In this document: in pieces, positions 22,065-33,964 of the stretch | How positions within the stretch are numbered: position 1 is the stretch's first letter | How the letters are laid out: the number at the start of each line of letters is the position of its first letter | Source: Diadema setosum | Lineage: Eukaryota > Echinodermata > Echinoidea > Diadematoida > Diadematidae | Reading direction: 5' to 3' | Length of the DNA stretch: 64,000 bases | Assembly (NCBI GenBank): GCA_033980235.1 | Contig: CM067075.1 | Span: forward strand, 2,655,148-2,719,147 | Translations under genes and position numbers: made by a program | The notes under the pieces: generated by a model | What the model was told of the DNA's origin: nothing | Database searches by the model: none | What the model saw: only the letters and a program-made list of their open reading frames with translations

Positions 22065-24500
22065 GAAATCCTGGCTACGCCGTTGGTATACAGGCGTACA
22101 TACAGAAGACGAGGCATGACAGAGGCCAGGCCGCAAAACACATACAAACGATTATGAAACTACCGAGAGTCTATTAAAACCTATATTAACTTAAAATAGT
22201 AAATTTTATTTAAACACTAGCCATATAAACCATGTACCTAACTTGGGGTTTAATAAGGTTCGCGTTTAAATAGGCAGGGGCTTCAATCAAGCTGTTTTCG
22301 AATCGGAGAAGGGGAGGCGGGAGGGTTAATACGGAAAAAATTACTGTGGCCATCAGGCCGTAGTTTCGCGAAGCTATAGATAGTTCGAGGACATGCCATA
22401 GCAATGTGTATATCAAAACACGCGTTTCTATGGGATGTCCATGAACTAGGGAACGGTTTTGAGAAATTCGAAGTCATTCGAAGTTGAAGTGGTTTTTTTT
22501 CCTACGCATTTTTATTTATTTATTTTTTTGGGGGGGGTTGTTGTTCATATCTCAAAAATTCGATTTCTTAATTTTTTCAACTGGTATTTGGGAGTCTTGT
22601 TATATATTAAAAATGTTGATAGAAATTTCTGAATATATTCAGAAAGTACGCCTATAGGCGCCTACTGTTTGGATAAACGGTAAACATGCAGTCTACGTTC
22701 AATACGAAGAAATCATTACGTCTTTCACGAGGAAAAACATACAAACAAAAAACACCTACGAACGAATGTTGATAGCCAAAACTTTGATAAAGTAATAAGC
22801 AGTAATATGATGAGCGTAAACTGAAATGAATTGTCTTGATTTTGCTGTCTAACCAGTGATGACTGCATCTCATTGAACCTACTCGTAGTGAATTTCTCTG
22901 GGCATACGAGACCTTTTAAGTATTTCTGTGATTGCATTCTTAATTGACTGATTAATCGATCTTTTTTATTGTTCAGGGAACATAAGATATTCGATCAAGT
23001 ACACTATATTCGACTGTTTGATGTTTCCTACTATGCGCCAAAAGAAAGGCTATAGAATCACGATATCTTTGCAATGATTCCTTTAATTCAACTAATGAGC
23101 TGGTTCTTCGATCGATATTTCCAGGATACTTACACGCTGTTTATTCCAGTGCGCGCATTCTTTCGTCTGGCACGCACCTGGGTGTGGGGAGAGGGGTGGG
23201 GTGTCGAGTTTCTTCGAGCCGAAGAGACTGCATGTAAAACAATCTCTTCGCTCTAATTTGTTGTCATTCGTGCTTTCCCCTTCTTCTTTGCTGATATTGA
23301 ACATTTAGATTTAACTTTACGAAGGTTGGTAGCACGTGGTTCTATTTTGTTGTGAGGTGTATGTAATTTCTTTTTTTTATCATTCTTGGGAAGGAAAAGA
23401 AGAGTAAGGGGGAAAGAAGAATAAGAGGGAAAGTGAAATGAAACCAACGGCACGTACGCTCAGCATTCACAGTAAGCCGTCTTTTTACACCAGCATAGTT
23501 ATCATCATCACCATCAGACATCACTCAGACCATTTTAGCCTTTTCAAAGAAACACGCATAGTCCCTCGAGATAAACACCTAGGAAAATAAATAACAAATA
23601 CAAAGTATCAACACCTCCCAACAACACAAATATTTAGAAAAGACAACACACGGCACACTAAAGCGGCTGGTATCAAACTTCGTCGCTTCGATTCGAAAAA
23701 GTATTGCAGCAAAGCGGAGAAATCGCCGTTACGAAAATAGCAGTGCGAGACACTTGAAAAAATTACGTCAAATACTTCAAAGTATAAAGGGAACGGATAA
23801 AGTGATATAAAATGGAAGAAATCGTACCAAACGAGGTGTGAGAAACGTCATAGTGGAGAACGGTAAGTTTAGTAGTAGGCTTACAGGCCCTAGCAAAGTT
23901 TACAGCACCGAAAGCTACGCGAAAATAAATACACATTGGAAACTCGTTATTAATTGCGACGAGATCTTTAGGATAAAGTCAATAAACGATACAAAACAAA
24001 GGAAATCAATTCATTTTGACCGGAAAATTGTTTTAAGTATTCTGTTATATGAGATCTCCTTTGATAGGCCTAGAAATAGATCTACATCGAGTTTCCACGA
24101 TACTCGGGAAAGAAAGTTCGAACGCTTTTCACCTGCACATCTACTGCAGACTCAGTGCACATCAATACACGAACAGAAACTCACCTCTTCCTTGCAGAAA
24201 AATAATGCAATAACGTTACAAAAACACACACAGCACTCTAAAAATCATTTCGTACTTGGGAGGCAAGGGACAAGCGGATAAAGAAGAAGAGAAAAAGAAG
24301 CAGACATTGCACAACGGAACGCTTCTACCCCAACTCAAATCGAAACAGGGTACTGTAGTGTGTTAGTGGCAGCTGGCTACAGTGTGCAGCTAAGTTCCGT
24401 TCGGTGTACACAGTCCGCAGGCAGCGAATTGCGTGAGCGCACACTTTTCTATGATCATTCAGAGCTCTGCAGCATTCCAGTCTGGTACGTACCGCGAATA
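22065..24500. other. No recognisable gene; possible promoter or first exon near 23.78-23.86 kb
   Basis: Mostly unannotatable sequence. At 23781 'agtataaaggg' resembles a TATA box, and 'gagaacg|gtaagtttag' at 23861 is a strong donor-like site about 75 bp further on. An ATG between them opens only nine codons. The 147-residue frame beginning GTG at 23838 has no recognisable domain and is probably chance. Confidence 0.35.
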
Positions 24501-24504
24501 ACAT

Positions 24505-24680
24505 GTGCGTCAAGGGTCAGTCATTTTCACGAAGAGGTGCGTCACCATTTTGACTGGTTAATGCGTCAATGTCGAGGTGTGTCACTTTTTGTGACGAAGG
24601 GTACGTCATGGTACCTAAAAGGTATGACGCACATTGGTACTTTGACGCACCTATCCCGGGGGTCAAGAGGTGCGTCATAC
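24505..24680. promoter_or_regulatory. Cluster of TGCGTCA/TGACGCA motifs
   Basis: Six exact TGCGTCA or TGACGCA heptamers (starting near 24506, 24538, 24562, 24624, 24643 and 24671) plus TACGTCA and TGTGTCA variants lie within 175 bp in both orientations. They resemble CRE/ATF half-sites. The repeated context GAGGTGCGTCA could equally mark a decayed simple repeat. No gene start is obvious beside it. Confidence 0.4.
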
Positions 24681-25117
24681 AAATGACAGCTGCATTAGGA
24701 TGGTGTGGGAAAACGCGATAATTCACTGATCATTAATGGTTTTAATCAAGGACAAAATTTCGAATGAATATTTTCACCGAATCGTAATGACAGCACAATG
24801 TAATGTCTATGGAAGTTTCTAAAAGGCTTCTAAAAAGCTTCGTACAACACGGTGTTCAATACAACTCGGTTTACGTGCATTGTCAATGCAAAATCAGCGG
24901 TCGATCCTAAAAATGCGATTTACCGCGGGGAGCTGAAACGAGGCCACGCAAGTTCGTCGGCGATATTTTTGCACTGAAACTTCGAATCGAAAAGGGAACA
25001 ACGGCATTTGATAGAGCTGGATTTTCTCAATCACGTAGGACAAGTTTTTTACGTGAATTTCAGTGTTAAATATTCTTATCAAGCAAATAAACATTAGGCG
25101 GTCGATGAGTAGTAGGT

Positions 25118-25462
25118 CCAACCCTACTTATGTGCGGGATTTCCGAGTGCGACGTGCGTAAATGTTTGGGACGAACATATCTTCGGACATCTTGACTTTT
25201 GAGCGAGTGCTACATGTAGCTGACTGGTATTGACCCACAAAGGTACGTGAATAATGCTGTTAGTTTTCGACCTATTTTATAAAAACAAATGATGCACAGG
25301 ATTATTTCGTGGCGTTAGTGAAGGTGCGGCCCACTCTCGAGTATTGACAACGGTTGCAAACATGCACTCGGCTGCGCCTCGTGCATGTCGCACCATTGTC
25401 AATACTCTCGAGCGCGCCGCACCTTCACTAACACATTCTATCCTGTGCATCATTTGTATAAT
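25118..25462 (-). repeat. Right about 340-bp inverted repeat of the foldback-type region
   Basis: Inverted counterpart of 17099-17440. 'cccgcaca' complement, 'gggacgaacat', 'gacccacaaaggtacgtga' and 'cgacctattttataa' lead into a foldback (25285-25460) bracketed by 'acaaatgatgcacaggatta' and 'cctgtgcatcatttgtata'. The outermost bases of the two ends are identical inverted (tatacaaatgatg), consistent with a TA target duplication. Confidence 0.75.
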
Positions 25463-26072
25463 ACTAGTACACATTAATGATGAAATCACGCGCCGCAAAT
25501 ACTACGTTGAGCTAATGTACGTATGTATTAATGAAATCTAAATAGTAATAAAGACGCGCGCACCTATTGTCACGTCACGAATTTGCATACGTGCTATATG
25601 TCACGATCACGCGTTGACCCGATGCGACCTCGTAATGCCAATGACATTTAGCCAATCAGCATAGCGTAATCAAGTGAGCAGCACGTACGCTATTCACTCG
25701 AGGCAAAACTGACATGGTTTATGAATATTGAAAATGTACCGATGGCGAAGTTTCACGAAATTCCTCCAAACTCAGTATGAATACACGTGGGTATTTGCTG
25801 CAAATTGCTAGGCAGGTGCACTGTACAAATGCAACAGGTATGGCAGTAAAATAACCCTCCCAAAATGGCCTTCAGGCTCACTGTTGGCAACACCGCGCTG
25901 TCAATGTAAAATTGCGTGTTGTCGTAGAGCTGATTGCGTTTGAGTGAGAAATGACACCTAATTTTCAACTCGAGAGGTACCGATATATAAAATTTTCACA
26001 AAACTCTACAAATGAGGTGTGTAGAGCAAGCCTGAACTTAAGAAATTAAGATTTTCATAAAAACCAGGTGCA

Positions 26073-26458
26073 CAGAGCTACCAAGTCTCATGCATTCTGC
26101 GTGAGACTCAAGCATTTAGGGACCGTCGCACGATCTCACGCATTGCACCCATTTTTCTCACGCATCTTGCGAAGTCTTCAACTTAGGCCTTTAATAATGA
26201 ACATAGCTCACAAGATTAAAGTGGCAATTGCAATTGAAGGTATATTTTCCTTTTGTCTTTCAAAATAAGTAAAAGATAGTCACTTAAGTATGCACCTGAT
26301 ATTACCATTAAGAGCTAAAAGTTGAAAAAGCTCCCTACCGTGGAAGGCCACAGGGGGGAAAACCCCTCCCACACCTTCGCTCGCGCGCACATTCGCTCGC
26401 CGAGATGGCGACTCATGAAAATCTCACTCATAAAAATTTTTTGAACTTGGCATCCCAG
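26073..26458. mobile_element. Diverged MITE, CAGGGCTGCCAA family, 6-bp TSD
   Basis: The ends CAGAGCTACCAAGTCTCA and 'aacttggcatcccag' are degenerate versions of the family TIR. GGTGCA is duplicated at 26067-26072 and 26459-26464. It contains 'gcgtgagactcaagc' and a 'gaaaacccctcccacacctt' core like the satellite. Confidence 0.75.
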
Positions 26459-26564
26459 GGTGCATTTAAGCAAAGAGGCCTATTCTCGGAGGTATGAGTT
26501 CGTAAAGTCGAGAGTCCTTGTAAATGTCCTATACCTGATTGTGCGCTCTGCGCGGTGCATTTAA

Positions 26565-27123
26565 AGGACAAGTTCACCTTCATAAACATAAGGATTGAGA
26601 GAATGCGGCAATATTAGTAGAACACATCATTGAAAGTTTGAGGTAAATCAGAAAATCCGTTCAAAAATTATGAATATTTGAAGTTTTTGTGCAGTCACCG
26701 CTCAATGAGAAGACTGCGTATGATGTCATATGAGTACAACAATATAAGGAAAATATAAAGAGAATTTTGCAAAATTTCATCTTTTGAAAAAAAGTACACA
26801 TTCCCTTGACTCGTTTATACTGACATATGTTATGGGTACTATTATTCCCCCTGCCTTTAGAAAGAGGCAAGTCAAGTGCTCTTTTATTATGCGGAAAAAA
26901 AGTGAAAATATGTTGAATTTTCTTACCATTTTCTTTATACTGTTGTACGCATATGACATCACAAGCTGTAGTAGTCTCCTCATCCAGCAGTTCCAACACA
27001 AAAATTTTTAAAATTCATAACTTTTGCATCGATTGTCTAATTTTCCTCATACTTCCACCGATGTGTTCTACTAATATTGCTGCATTCTCTCAATCCTTAT
27101 GTTTATGAAGGTGAACTTGTCCT
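26565..27123. mobile_element. MITE with long TIRs and TTAA target duplication
   Basis: TTAA is at 26561-26564 and 27124-27127. The inverted ends begin AGGACAAGTTCACCTTCATA, and the match runs about 65 bp through 'aatattagtagaacacatc'. The interior shares 'catatgttatgggta' and 'tattccccctgc' with the hairpin MITE at 14431-15311. Confidence 0.9.
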
Positions 27124-27179
27124 TTAAAAACCCTCGTTTCATATGGAGGATGTCACCGCACTTTTTGTAAAGCTTACCT

Positions 27180-27372
27180 GCCAAAATGTCAAAATCCTTC
27201 ATAAATTACCCAATAATTCTCGGATCACTACCAAAAGTTGATCGTTTCTTACTTGTGTCATTCTAAATCTTTTCTGCAAGTTTCATCCCAATCCGTTAAC
27301 CACTTTTTGAATTATTTTGCACAAGGACAAACGAACTAACAAACAAGCAAACCCCCGGTAGCGGCGAAAACA

Positions 27373-27406
<34 letters not shown>

Positions 27407-27420
27407 TTGGCGGAGGTAAT
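27180..27420. repeat. Dispersed repeat with a 30-base poly-C
   Basis: Includes 'atccgttaaccactttttga', 'gacaaacgaactaacaaaca' and, after poly-C at 27377-27406, 'cttggcggaggtaat'. It resembles a repeat ending, with part of it also at 15645. No coding. Confidence 0.6.
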
Positions 27421-28467
27421 AAAATGGCCGCCGTTTTGCTCCATGTGGGGCTCCATGTGGGGCTCCATGTCGTGCTACACGTACCGGTTTTCGTGCGAAA
27501 TCGCGAGAGTACGCCCTCTAGCGTAGCTTCTATACTCTTTGGTACGTACACTAGATGGCGTTAATGGCAGCGATGGCCAGCCATAATTTCAGTGGTGCAA
27601 ATTATAAGTACACACAGCTCAACAGCTTGCTATACGCACTGTCGTCCATCTTTTGTCGTCGAATAGAAGTCACATTTCGCTAGCAATAAGAATTAGAATC
27701 TGCGTATCCTATCATCAGAATTCACCTTTTTTTACAACGGCTGTCAACCAGGAGCTTAACTGGGGGCAATGACGTGGCATTGTCGCTTAAACTTGATCTC
27801 GACCATCAATTGGCTTTAAAAGTGCGCACAAAAATTGGGATTAATCGCTAGCGACGTAATGTTTAATAGTCCCACCTACGTGAAATAAAGTTTGTGAGTA
27901 AATTTTCTTTGTATTACATAACATAGGCAATAAACCCTTCTAGCCAGCAATAGTTGTGTACTGTCAACTACTGAATTGATATGATAGGGGTTCTAGATAG
28001 AATCTAGTAAGATATGAATGTGTTTTATGACTAAATGTAATTTCTTATTTTTTTTTTTTTTATTTTAGCGGGCGGTACATATGCCATGGAAGCTCTAACG
28101 GTTAAGGCTAGCAGTAGCAAGGCCGAGCTAGTAGCCGGTCTAGCCCTAACTACACGCAGCCGCTGTCGCGAAGCGACGCGGCTGCACGTACCTGTATTCC
28201 TTCGCAGACGTTGTCATTTTTCAGTGTGGTTGTGCGACTCCTTCATGAATATCTTTATTAATCATGGAAAACTAAAATACAAGGAATTATCGTAATCTAT
28301 GATAGTCATTCAATAATCGGTATGCGATTTTTTGTTTAATTACGTCAAAAACTCGCCGAAATCTGTGGCTGAAATCAGGTCTGTAAACGTCCTTATTGCT
28401 TCACTCCTCATCTGCGTGTTATTTGAATGGCATTCACTAGCTCTCGTATACTGCAACGTACAACGTA
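27421..28467. other. Mostly unannotated; possible short exon near 28070-28300
   Basis: A T-rich tract ending in 'tattttag' (28068) precedes GCCATGG at 28084. This opens a 69-residue frame (MEALTVKASSSKAE...) to 28295 with no recognisable domain. Inside it, 28154-28190 forms a GC-rich stem (GCAGCCGC against GCGGCTGC, extended to about 17 bp). I cannot tell a true exon from chance. Confidence 0.3.
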
Positions 28468-29672
28468 GGTAGTCGGAGAGCTAGAGGGCGCCTCTCCGAC
28501 TACCCAGGGGGCCCCCAGGGGGGCCCAAACCCCCCAAAATTAAGGAATCTGTAAAAATCTTCTTCTCTAGAACCAGAAGTGATAGAGCTAAGTTAATACT
28601 ATGAGTTAGTACATTGATGACTGTAGTTTCAAGTTTGTTCATGGCAGAATCAGGGGTGCCCCCCTTAGGACCCAGGGGAGGGGGGGTGGGGAGGGGTCCT
28701 AATGGGGCCAAAATTATACATTTTCATCTTCTTCTTGAGAACCCCATAACCAATTTTCACCAAACTTGGCAGGTAGCATCCCTAGGGGGTTAGGATCTCA
28801 ATTTGTTAAAATGGGCACCATGCCCCACCCAGGGGCCCCAGGGGGCCCAAACCCCCCAAAATCAAGGAATCTGTAAAAATCTTCTTCTCTAGAACCAGAA
28901 GTGATAGAGCCAAGTTGAAACTATGAGTTAGTACATTGATGACTGTAGTTTCAAGTTTGTTCATGCCAGAATCAGGGGTGCCCCCCCCCCCCTTGGGACC
29001 CAGGGGAGGGGGTGGGGAGGGGTCCTAATGGGGCCTAAATTATACATTTTCATCTTCTTATTGAGAACCCCTCGACCAATTTTCACCAAACTTGGCAGGT
29101 AGCATCCCTAGGGGGTTAGGATCTCGATTTGTTTAAATGGGCACCATGCACCACCCAGGGGCCCCAGGGGGGCCAAACCCCCAAAAATGAAGGAATCTTT
29201 AACAATCTTCTCTAGAATCAGAAGTTATGGAGAGTTACACGTAAGATAATACTATGAGTGAGTACATTAATGACTGTAGTTTCAAGTTCGTTCATAGCAA
29301 ATCCAGGGATGCCCCTCTTGGGGGCAGGGGGGGGGGGGTTGGGAAGGTCCAAATGGGGGCCTGAATTGTACATTTTCATCTTCTTCCTGAAAACCTCATG
29401 ATGGATTTTTGTCAAACTTGGCAGGTAGCATCCCTAGGGGGTCAGGATCTCAATTTATCAAAATGGGCACCATGCCCCACCAAAGAGGGCCCCAGGGGGC
29501 CCCCAATCCCCCTAAATTAAGGAATCTTTAAAAAAAATTGGGCCCTTATTGTACATTTTCATCTTCTACTTGAGAATGCCTGGTCAAATTTTAGTAGAGC
29601 TGTGAATAATTTAGATTAGTGACTGTGTGTAAGGTGAACTTGCGATACTCGGGTGAGCGCTAGACCCGCGGG
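28468..29672. repeat. Tandem about 325-bp units, 'ggcaggtagcatccctaggg' family, copy 1
   Basis: About four units (C/G-rich core 'gggcccaaaccccccaaaa' at roughly 28530, 28852, 29178 and 29508), each with 'cttctctagaaccagaagtg' and 'attgatgactgtagtttcaa'. The left border is a 13-bp perfect stem (28468-28480 with 28492-28504). The right end has a palindromic AGACCCGCGGGTCT. Related copies are at 32880-33445 and 35781-36815. Confidence 0.85.
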
Positions 29673-29830
29673 TCTCTTTTTGTTGGTTTTGTGATGCTTG
29701 TCACATGTATGCAGTCTCATGTCTAGTGCAGTAAAACCTCTCATTCATCTCTTGTGATCACAGATTCAGTCCCTTAGCTTTTCTTTTTTTCAGTTGCAGA
29801 CCCCCTTCCAGTATTGTACAACAGATAGAC

Positions 29831-29942
29831 ATGGCAGTCTCATGGATTAAGATGGAGGAAGAGGATGATGATGAAAATGAGGCAGCAAAATATGCATCCC
29901 TGTGGCAAGTGGTCTATATAGTGGAAGACAGCACTGAAGCAG
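29831..29942 (+). CDS. C2H2 zinc-finger gene B, first coding exon
   Basis: Candidate N-terminus of the copy-B protein. 'ttctttttttcag' at 29781-29793 is a good acceptor, so an untranslated exon must lie upstream. ATG 29831 opens 37 codons reading MAVSWIKMEEEDDDENEAAK then YASLWQVVYIVEDSTEA, and a consensus donor (AG|GTACAG) follows at 29943. The exon ends in phase 1, matching the next exon. The segment is acidic with an aromatic/hydrophobic patch. I do not recognise it as a named domain such as KRAB, BTB or ZAD. The frame upstream of the ATG is open to the acceptor, so a longer N-terminus is possible. Confidence 0.6.
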
Positions 29943-30530
29943 GTACAGTGTGCATGTAAAGTGATTTCTGTCAAACTGACGCAGTTTTTGTCAAATTATT
30001 TGCCTAACAATATGATTTTGAATGTAGCCTGTATGATGAAATATATTAAACTCATTAAAGGTCAAGAAAAAAAATATATTGGCATATCAAATATCCCAAC
30101 AGACCCAAAAATTTTGTTGACCCTAGAGATTTAAAGAAAAAACCCCTTCGCTATCGCGAATACGATATCATGCAGTCGCCATTTTATCTCAATATGAGTT
30201 GCCATTTTATCTCATGAGTTTCACAACTTTCATCTTTGTTTAATGCAATTTAGCAACTTGTTTTTTATTTCATCCTCGTGTGTGTACATTATGCCAACTA
30301 TTCCAGGGACAGGTCATACATGTGTCATCTTTTACCCACTCCCAGTAACTTCTAATTCCAGATGCTTGGATTTAACCCTAATCGCATCGGGTTTTTTGAG
30401 GGACTTGAAACCACCTTGCGCCCCTTTCAAATTTGGTCAGGGATCATGCGACCTCGCAAAAATTTGCACTTGCACTAAGGTAGACGCCAGTGTAATCTAC
30501 AAGAGTGCATACATCACTATGGTTGATTTT
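29943..30530 (+). other. Intron sequence without recognised repeats
   Basis: Begins with the GTACAG donor. The sequence up to the GGTCA repeat holds no recognisable element or coding frame apart from low-complexity A-runs and a duplicated 'gccattttatctca' at 30178-30220. Confidence 0.5.
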
Positions 30531-32345
30531 TTGCCTCCGCCACGAAGTGTCGCCAGAGGCATTATGTTTTCGGGTTGTCCGTCCTTCCGTCCGTTCGTAA
30601 TCAATTTTGTGGACAGCATAACTGAAAAACCGTTTGAGGTATCATAATGAAACTTGGTAGGTATATGTATGAGGGGGTGAAGTTGTGCCTATGAACTTTT
30701 TGGTGCAGATAAAGGATGCTCAAAGGTCAAAGATCAAGGTCAAATGCTCGAAATTTCACTATTTCCACCGTATCTACAATGTATGCAATGCCTGATGTTA
30801 TTTTCTTGAAACTTAGTGTAAACATGTATCAGCAAATAAATATTCTCTAGTGAGAGTTTGGGGTCATGAGTTCAAAGGTCAAGTGAAAATGTTTACATTT
30901 CACTTTCTCCTCCATATCTTGGCAATGGTTCAAGGTATCTTCATGGAGCATGCATGTACTGACTGGCAGTGATTATCTATGGAATTTTGGGGTTATGAGC
31001 TCAAAGATCAGGGTCAAAGGTCAAGGACTCATTAAATTTCATTTTTCTATCATATGTTCGCAATGCCTGCCGGATTTTTCTTGAAACTTTGTGTATACAT
31101 GTATTACCCAATAAACATTCTCTGGGACGTTTTTTTGACCAAAAAGCCAAAGGTCAAAAAGTCAAAGGTCAAGTGAAAGTGCTAAATTTTCCTTTTTATG
31201 CCTCCGCCAGGAAGTGGTGCCGGAGGCATTATGTTTTCGGGTTGTCCGTCCGTCCTTCCATCCGTAATAGATTTTGTGGACAGCGTAACTAAAAAACCTT
31301 TTGAGGTATCGTAATGAAACTTGGCATGTATGTGTATTAGGGGGTGAAGTTGTGCCTATCAACTTTTGGGTGCACATGCTCCAGGTCAAAGGTCAAAAGG
31401 TCAAGGTCAAATACGTAAAATTTCACTATTTCCACCATATCTATGCAATGCCTGAAGATGTTTTCTTGAAACTTACTGTATACATGTATTACCCAATTAA
31501 GATTCTTTGATGAAAGTTTGGCGTCATGCGGTCAAAGGTCAAAGGTCAAAAGGTCAAGTAAAAATATTAAAACTTAACTTTTTTCTCTGTATCTTGGAAA
31601 TTGTTCAAGTGCTGAACTAACTTTTTCCTCCATATCTCAGAAGTGCCTCAAGTTATCTTGAACAGTGATTATCCTATGAATTTTAGGGTCAAAGGCCAGA
31701 TGAAAATGGTAACAATGAACTTTTCATTATAGAAATTGCACTTTTTCTCCATACCTTGAAAATGCATAAACTTATGAATGGGTCAAAGTCAAGTTAAAGT
31801 CCTTAAATCCCCAAGTACATGCTCTCCTATTCATCCAATTAAACCTAGGTCAAGGAAGGTGAACATTCAACACATTTGTGACAAACTTGTCGTTTTGATA
31901 TTTTGCCAATTTTGTGAAAATGTAATCACACATTGTCTACATGTACTATAGACCTATTAGGAGAATCATGCATTATGGCGAAGGCATACCAGTCGCCTTA
32001 GCGACATTTGTACTTCCTTCATACAGTTGTATCTCGGAAGTGCCTGACAGTGATTCTCTTCAGGTCATAGGGTCAAAGGCCAGGTCAAGATGCTAACAAT
32101 TTACTATTTCACACAGAAATTACAGTTTTTCCTCTGTAGCTTGAAAATTACTCAATGCATAGAGACTTATAAGGGTCTAAAGTCAAGTAAAAGTCCACAA
32201 ATCCCCCAAATACGTGCTCTCATAGAAAATGTAACCATTCATCCAATAGTCTAGTTCAGGGAAAGTGAACATTCAACACATTATAACATGTCAACTTAAT
32301 ATTTTGCCATTGAGATGAAACTGTCATCACACATTGTCAAGGCAT
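30531..32345 (+). repeat. GGTCA-rich repeats, tandem copies inside the gene B intron
   Basis: Two copies start with a stem-loop-forming phrase (GCCTCCGCC ... 'ggaggcattatgttttcggg') at 30533 and 31199, each followed by 'ttgtccgtcc' and GGTCAAAGGTCA lines. The second ends 'cagtcgccttagcgacattt' at 32010, and a third partial copy follows to 32345. It is a classic dispersed repeat in gene orientation. Confidence 0.8.
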
Positions 32346-32876
32346 ACTATGTAGAACTATTAGGAGAATATAACGAAGTAAAACTTATGGTCCCGAAATT
32401 ATTGCCATTCAAGTGTATGGTACAAAATTTGTTACATATAACGAACACAGTTATAGCGAAATTTTTTTTTTAACAAAGTCTTTTCAGAGTGCCACTGACA
32501 AAGAAAAACTGAAGAAATGTGCTCTGTTATAATGCTATGTATAAAATATGTAGCGGAACAAGCATTTATAGGGTCTCTGCATGAGTGAACGTGTCACGTC
32601 ACTGTGTGTTCGCTTGGTGTGTCACGCATAGTTTCCGAGGGGAACTTCCGTTATTGTACAATAATCTGAAATTGAATAAGTCTTTGTTTTATTGTTCATA
32701 TAGCTTTCCAGTGTATGAAGAGTATTCAACAAACAGAATATGCTTTGCTTCCTTGTTTTCGTTAAATATTGTATTTGTTTTTTGTTGTATTTGTTATCAC
32801 CAAATTTCGTTATCACGACAGAAAACTGCCAGTCCCGGGCAGTTCGTTGTAACGGGAGTGCGCTGTATTATGAGTT
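32346..32876. mobile_element. Possible pogo/Tigger-like MITE remnant
   Basis: The right part 'cgttgtaacgggagtgcgct' next to a TA resembles the 'gtggactcctattataac' terminus seen at 61287 and 7925. The left end is not clear. AT-rich interior, no transposase. Confidence 0.4.
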
Positions 32877-32879
32877 GGT

Positions 32880-33445
32880 ACATTGATGACTGTAATTTCA
32901 AGTTTGTTCATGGCGGAATCAGGGGTACCCCTTTGGGACCCAGGGGAAGGGGATGGGGAGAAGTCCTTATGGGGCTCAAATTTTACATATTTATCTTTTT
33001 CTCGAAAATGCCGTAACGGATTTGCACCAAACTTGGCAGTTAGCATCCCTAGGGGAATAGAATCTCATTCCCGTCATACGGGCACCATGCCCAGCCTAAA
33101 TTGGGACCTAAATTGTGAATTTTTTATATTTTTCTTGAACACCCCAAGATGAATTTTTTACCAAACTTGGCAGGTAGCATCCCTAGAGGAATAGAATCTC
33201 ATTTCCATCAAATAGGCACCATGTCCATCTGATGGTCCCAGGGGGCCCAAAACTGCATAGTCCAACATTCTATAAAGTACAGTGTACCTTGCAGGTATTT
33301 TTACCAGTGAGATGGAATATAATGCAGATAGACACCATTCCCCCAGCTCTCAAACTACCCCACCACAAGTTTCTAATGTTCTCACATAAGAGTCTGCCAG
33401 AATGCATGGAAGGTGAACTTGCGATACTTAGGTGAGTGTCTTGTA
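32880..33445. repeat. 'ggcaggtagcatccctaggg' family repeat, copy 2 (partial)
   Basis: Two diverged units: 'attgatgactgtaatttcaa', 'cttggcagttagcatcccta' and 'cttggcaggtagcatcccta'. It ends 'ggtgaacttgcgatacttag', the family's right end. Lies in the intron between coding exons 1 and 2 of gene B. Confidence 0.8.
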
Positions 33446-33550
33446 CTGAAATGAATGGGCTTTATGATGAACATCTTCATGAATGGTGCCAGTAACTTCT
33501 AATTCTATACAAATTCATGTACAATTGTACATACATTTCTCAATCCTCAG

Positions 33551-33748
33551 TTGCAGAAGACTATGATGCCAGCCCATGTTCAACTTTCTCCATTCCGAAA
33601 CTGGAGAAGGAAAGAGAAATCATGGCCAGGACTTACAAGCTACCTCTGTGTGAGGAGTGTGGAGAAGCATTTACAAGCAGTGAAGAGTTCAGACAGCACC
33701 TAACAAGACATGGATCCAGACAAACCCAAGAGAGCCCTGCCCCACCAG
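33551..33748 (+). CDS. C2H2 zinc-finger gene B, second coding exon
   Basis: This 198-bp exon is bounded by 'caatcctcag' and 'accag|gtaatg', with phase 1 at both ends, so it keeps frame with exons 1 and 3. It encodes residues 38-104 of the predicted protein: an acidic start (AEDYDASPC), a basic stretch (KLEKEREIMARTYK), one complete C2H2 finger (C71, C74, H87, H91; LPLCEECGEAFTSSEEFRQH) and an SRQTQESPAPPG linker. The lone finger differs in sequence from the big array, as is common for ZF genes whose array expanded in one exon. No equivalent of copy A is in the window. Confidence 0.75.
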
Positions 33749-33964
33749 GTAATGATGGTGGTAGGAATGTAACCAACATGCATTATTCTCAAACCATAAA
33801 AATGGCATTTGATAATGAAGTGGTTCTGGTCCAAAGGTAGCAACTTGCAACTTACCAGGCTGATGGTTTGACAGTCTTTGTTGGACTGGTAGATTAGATG
33901 CCACTGAGACAATTGTCAAGGTTCAAACAAACACTATTGAGAGGATGCTGGTCACAATGTGGCA

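Noticed and set aside
23838..24281. 147-residue frame beginning with GTG
   Set aside because: No domain, no ATG, and low-complexity Lys/Ser/Thr-rich composition; more likely chance.
27377..27406. Poly-C and poly-G tracts throughout as frames of poly-Pro or poly-Gly proteins
   Set aside because: Homopolymer runs of unstable length in non-coding repeats; such frames have no other support.
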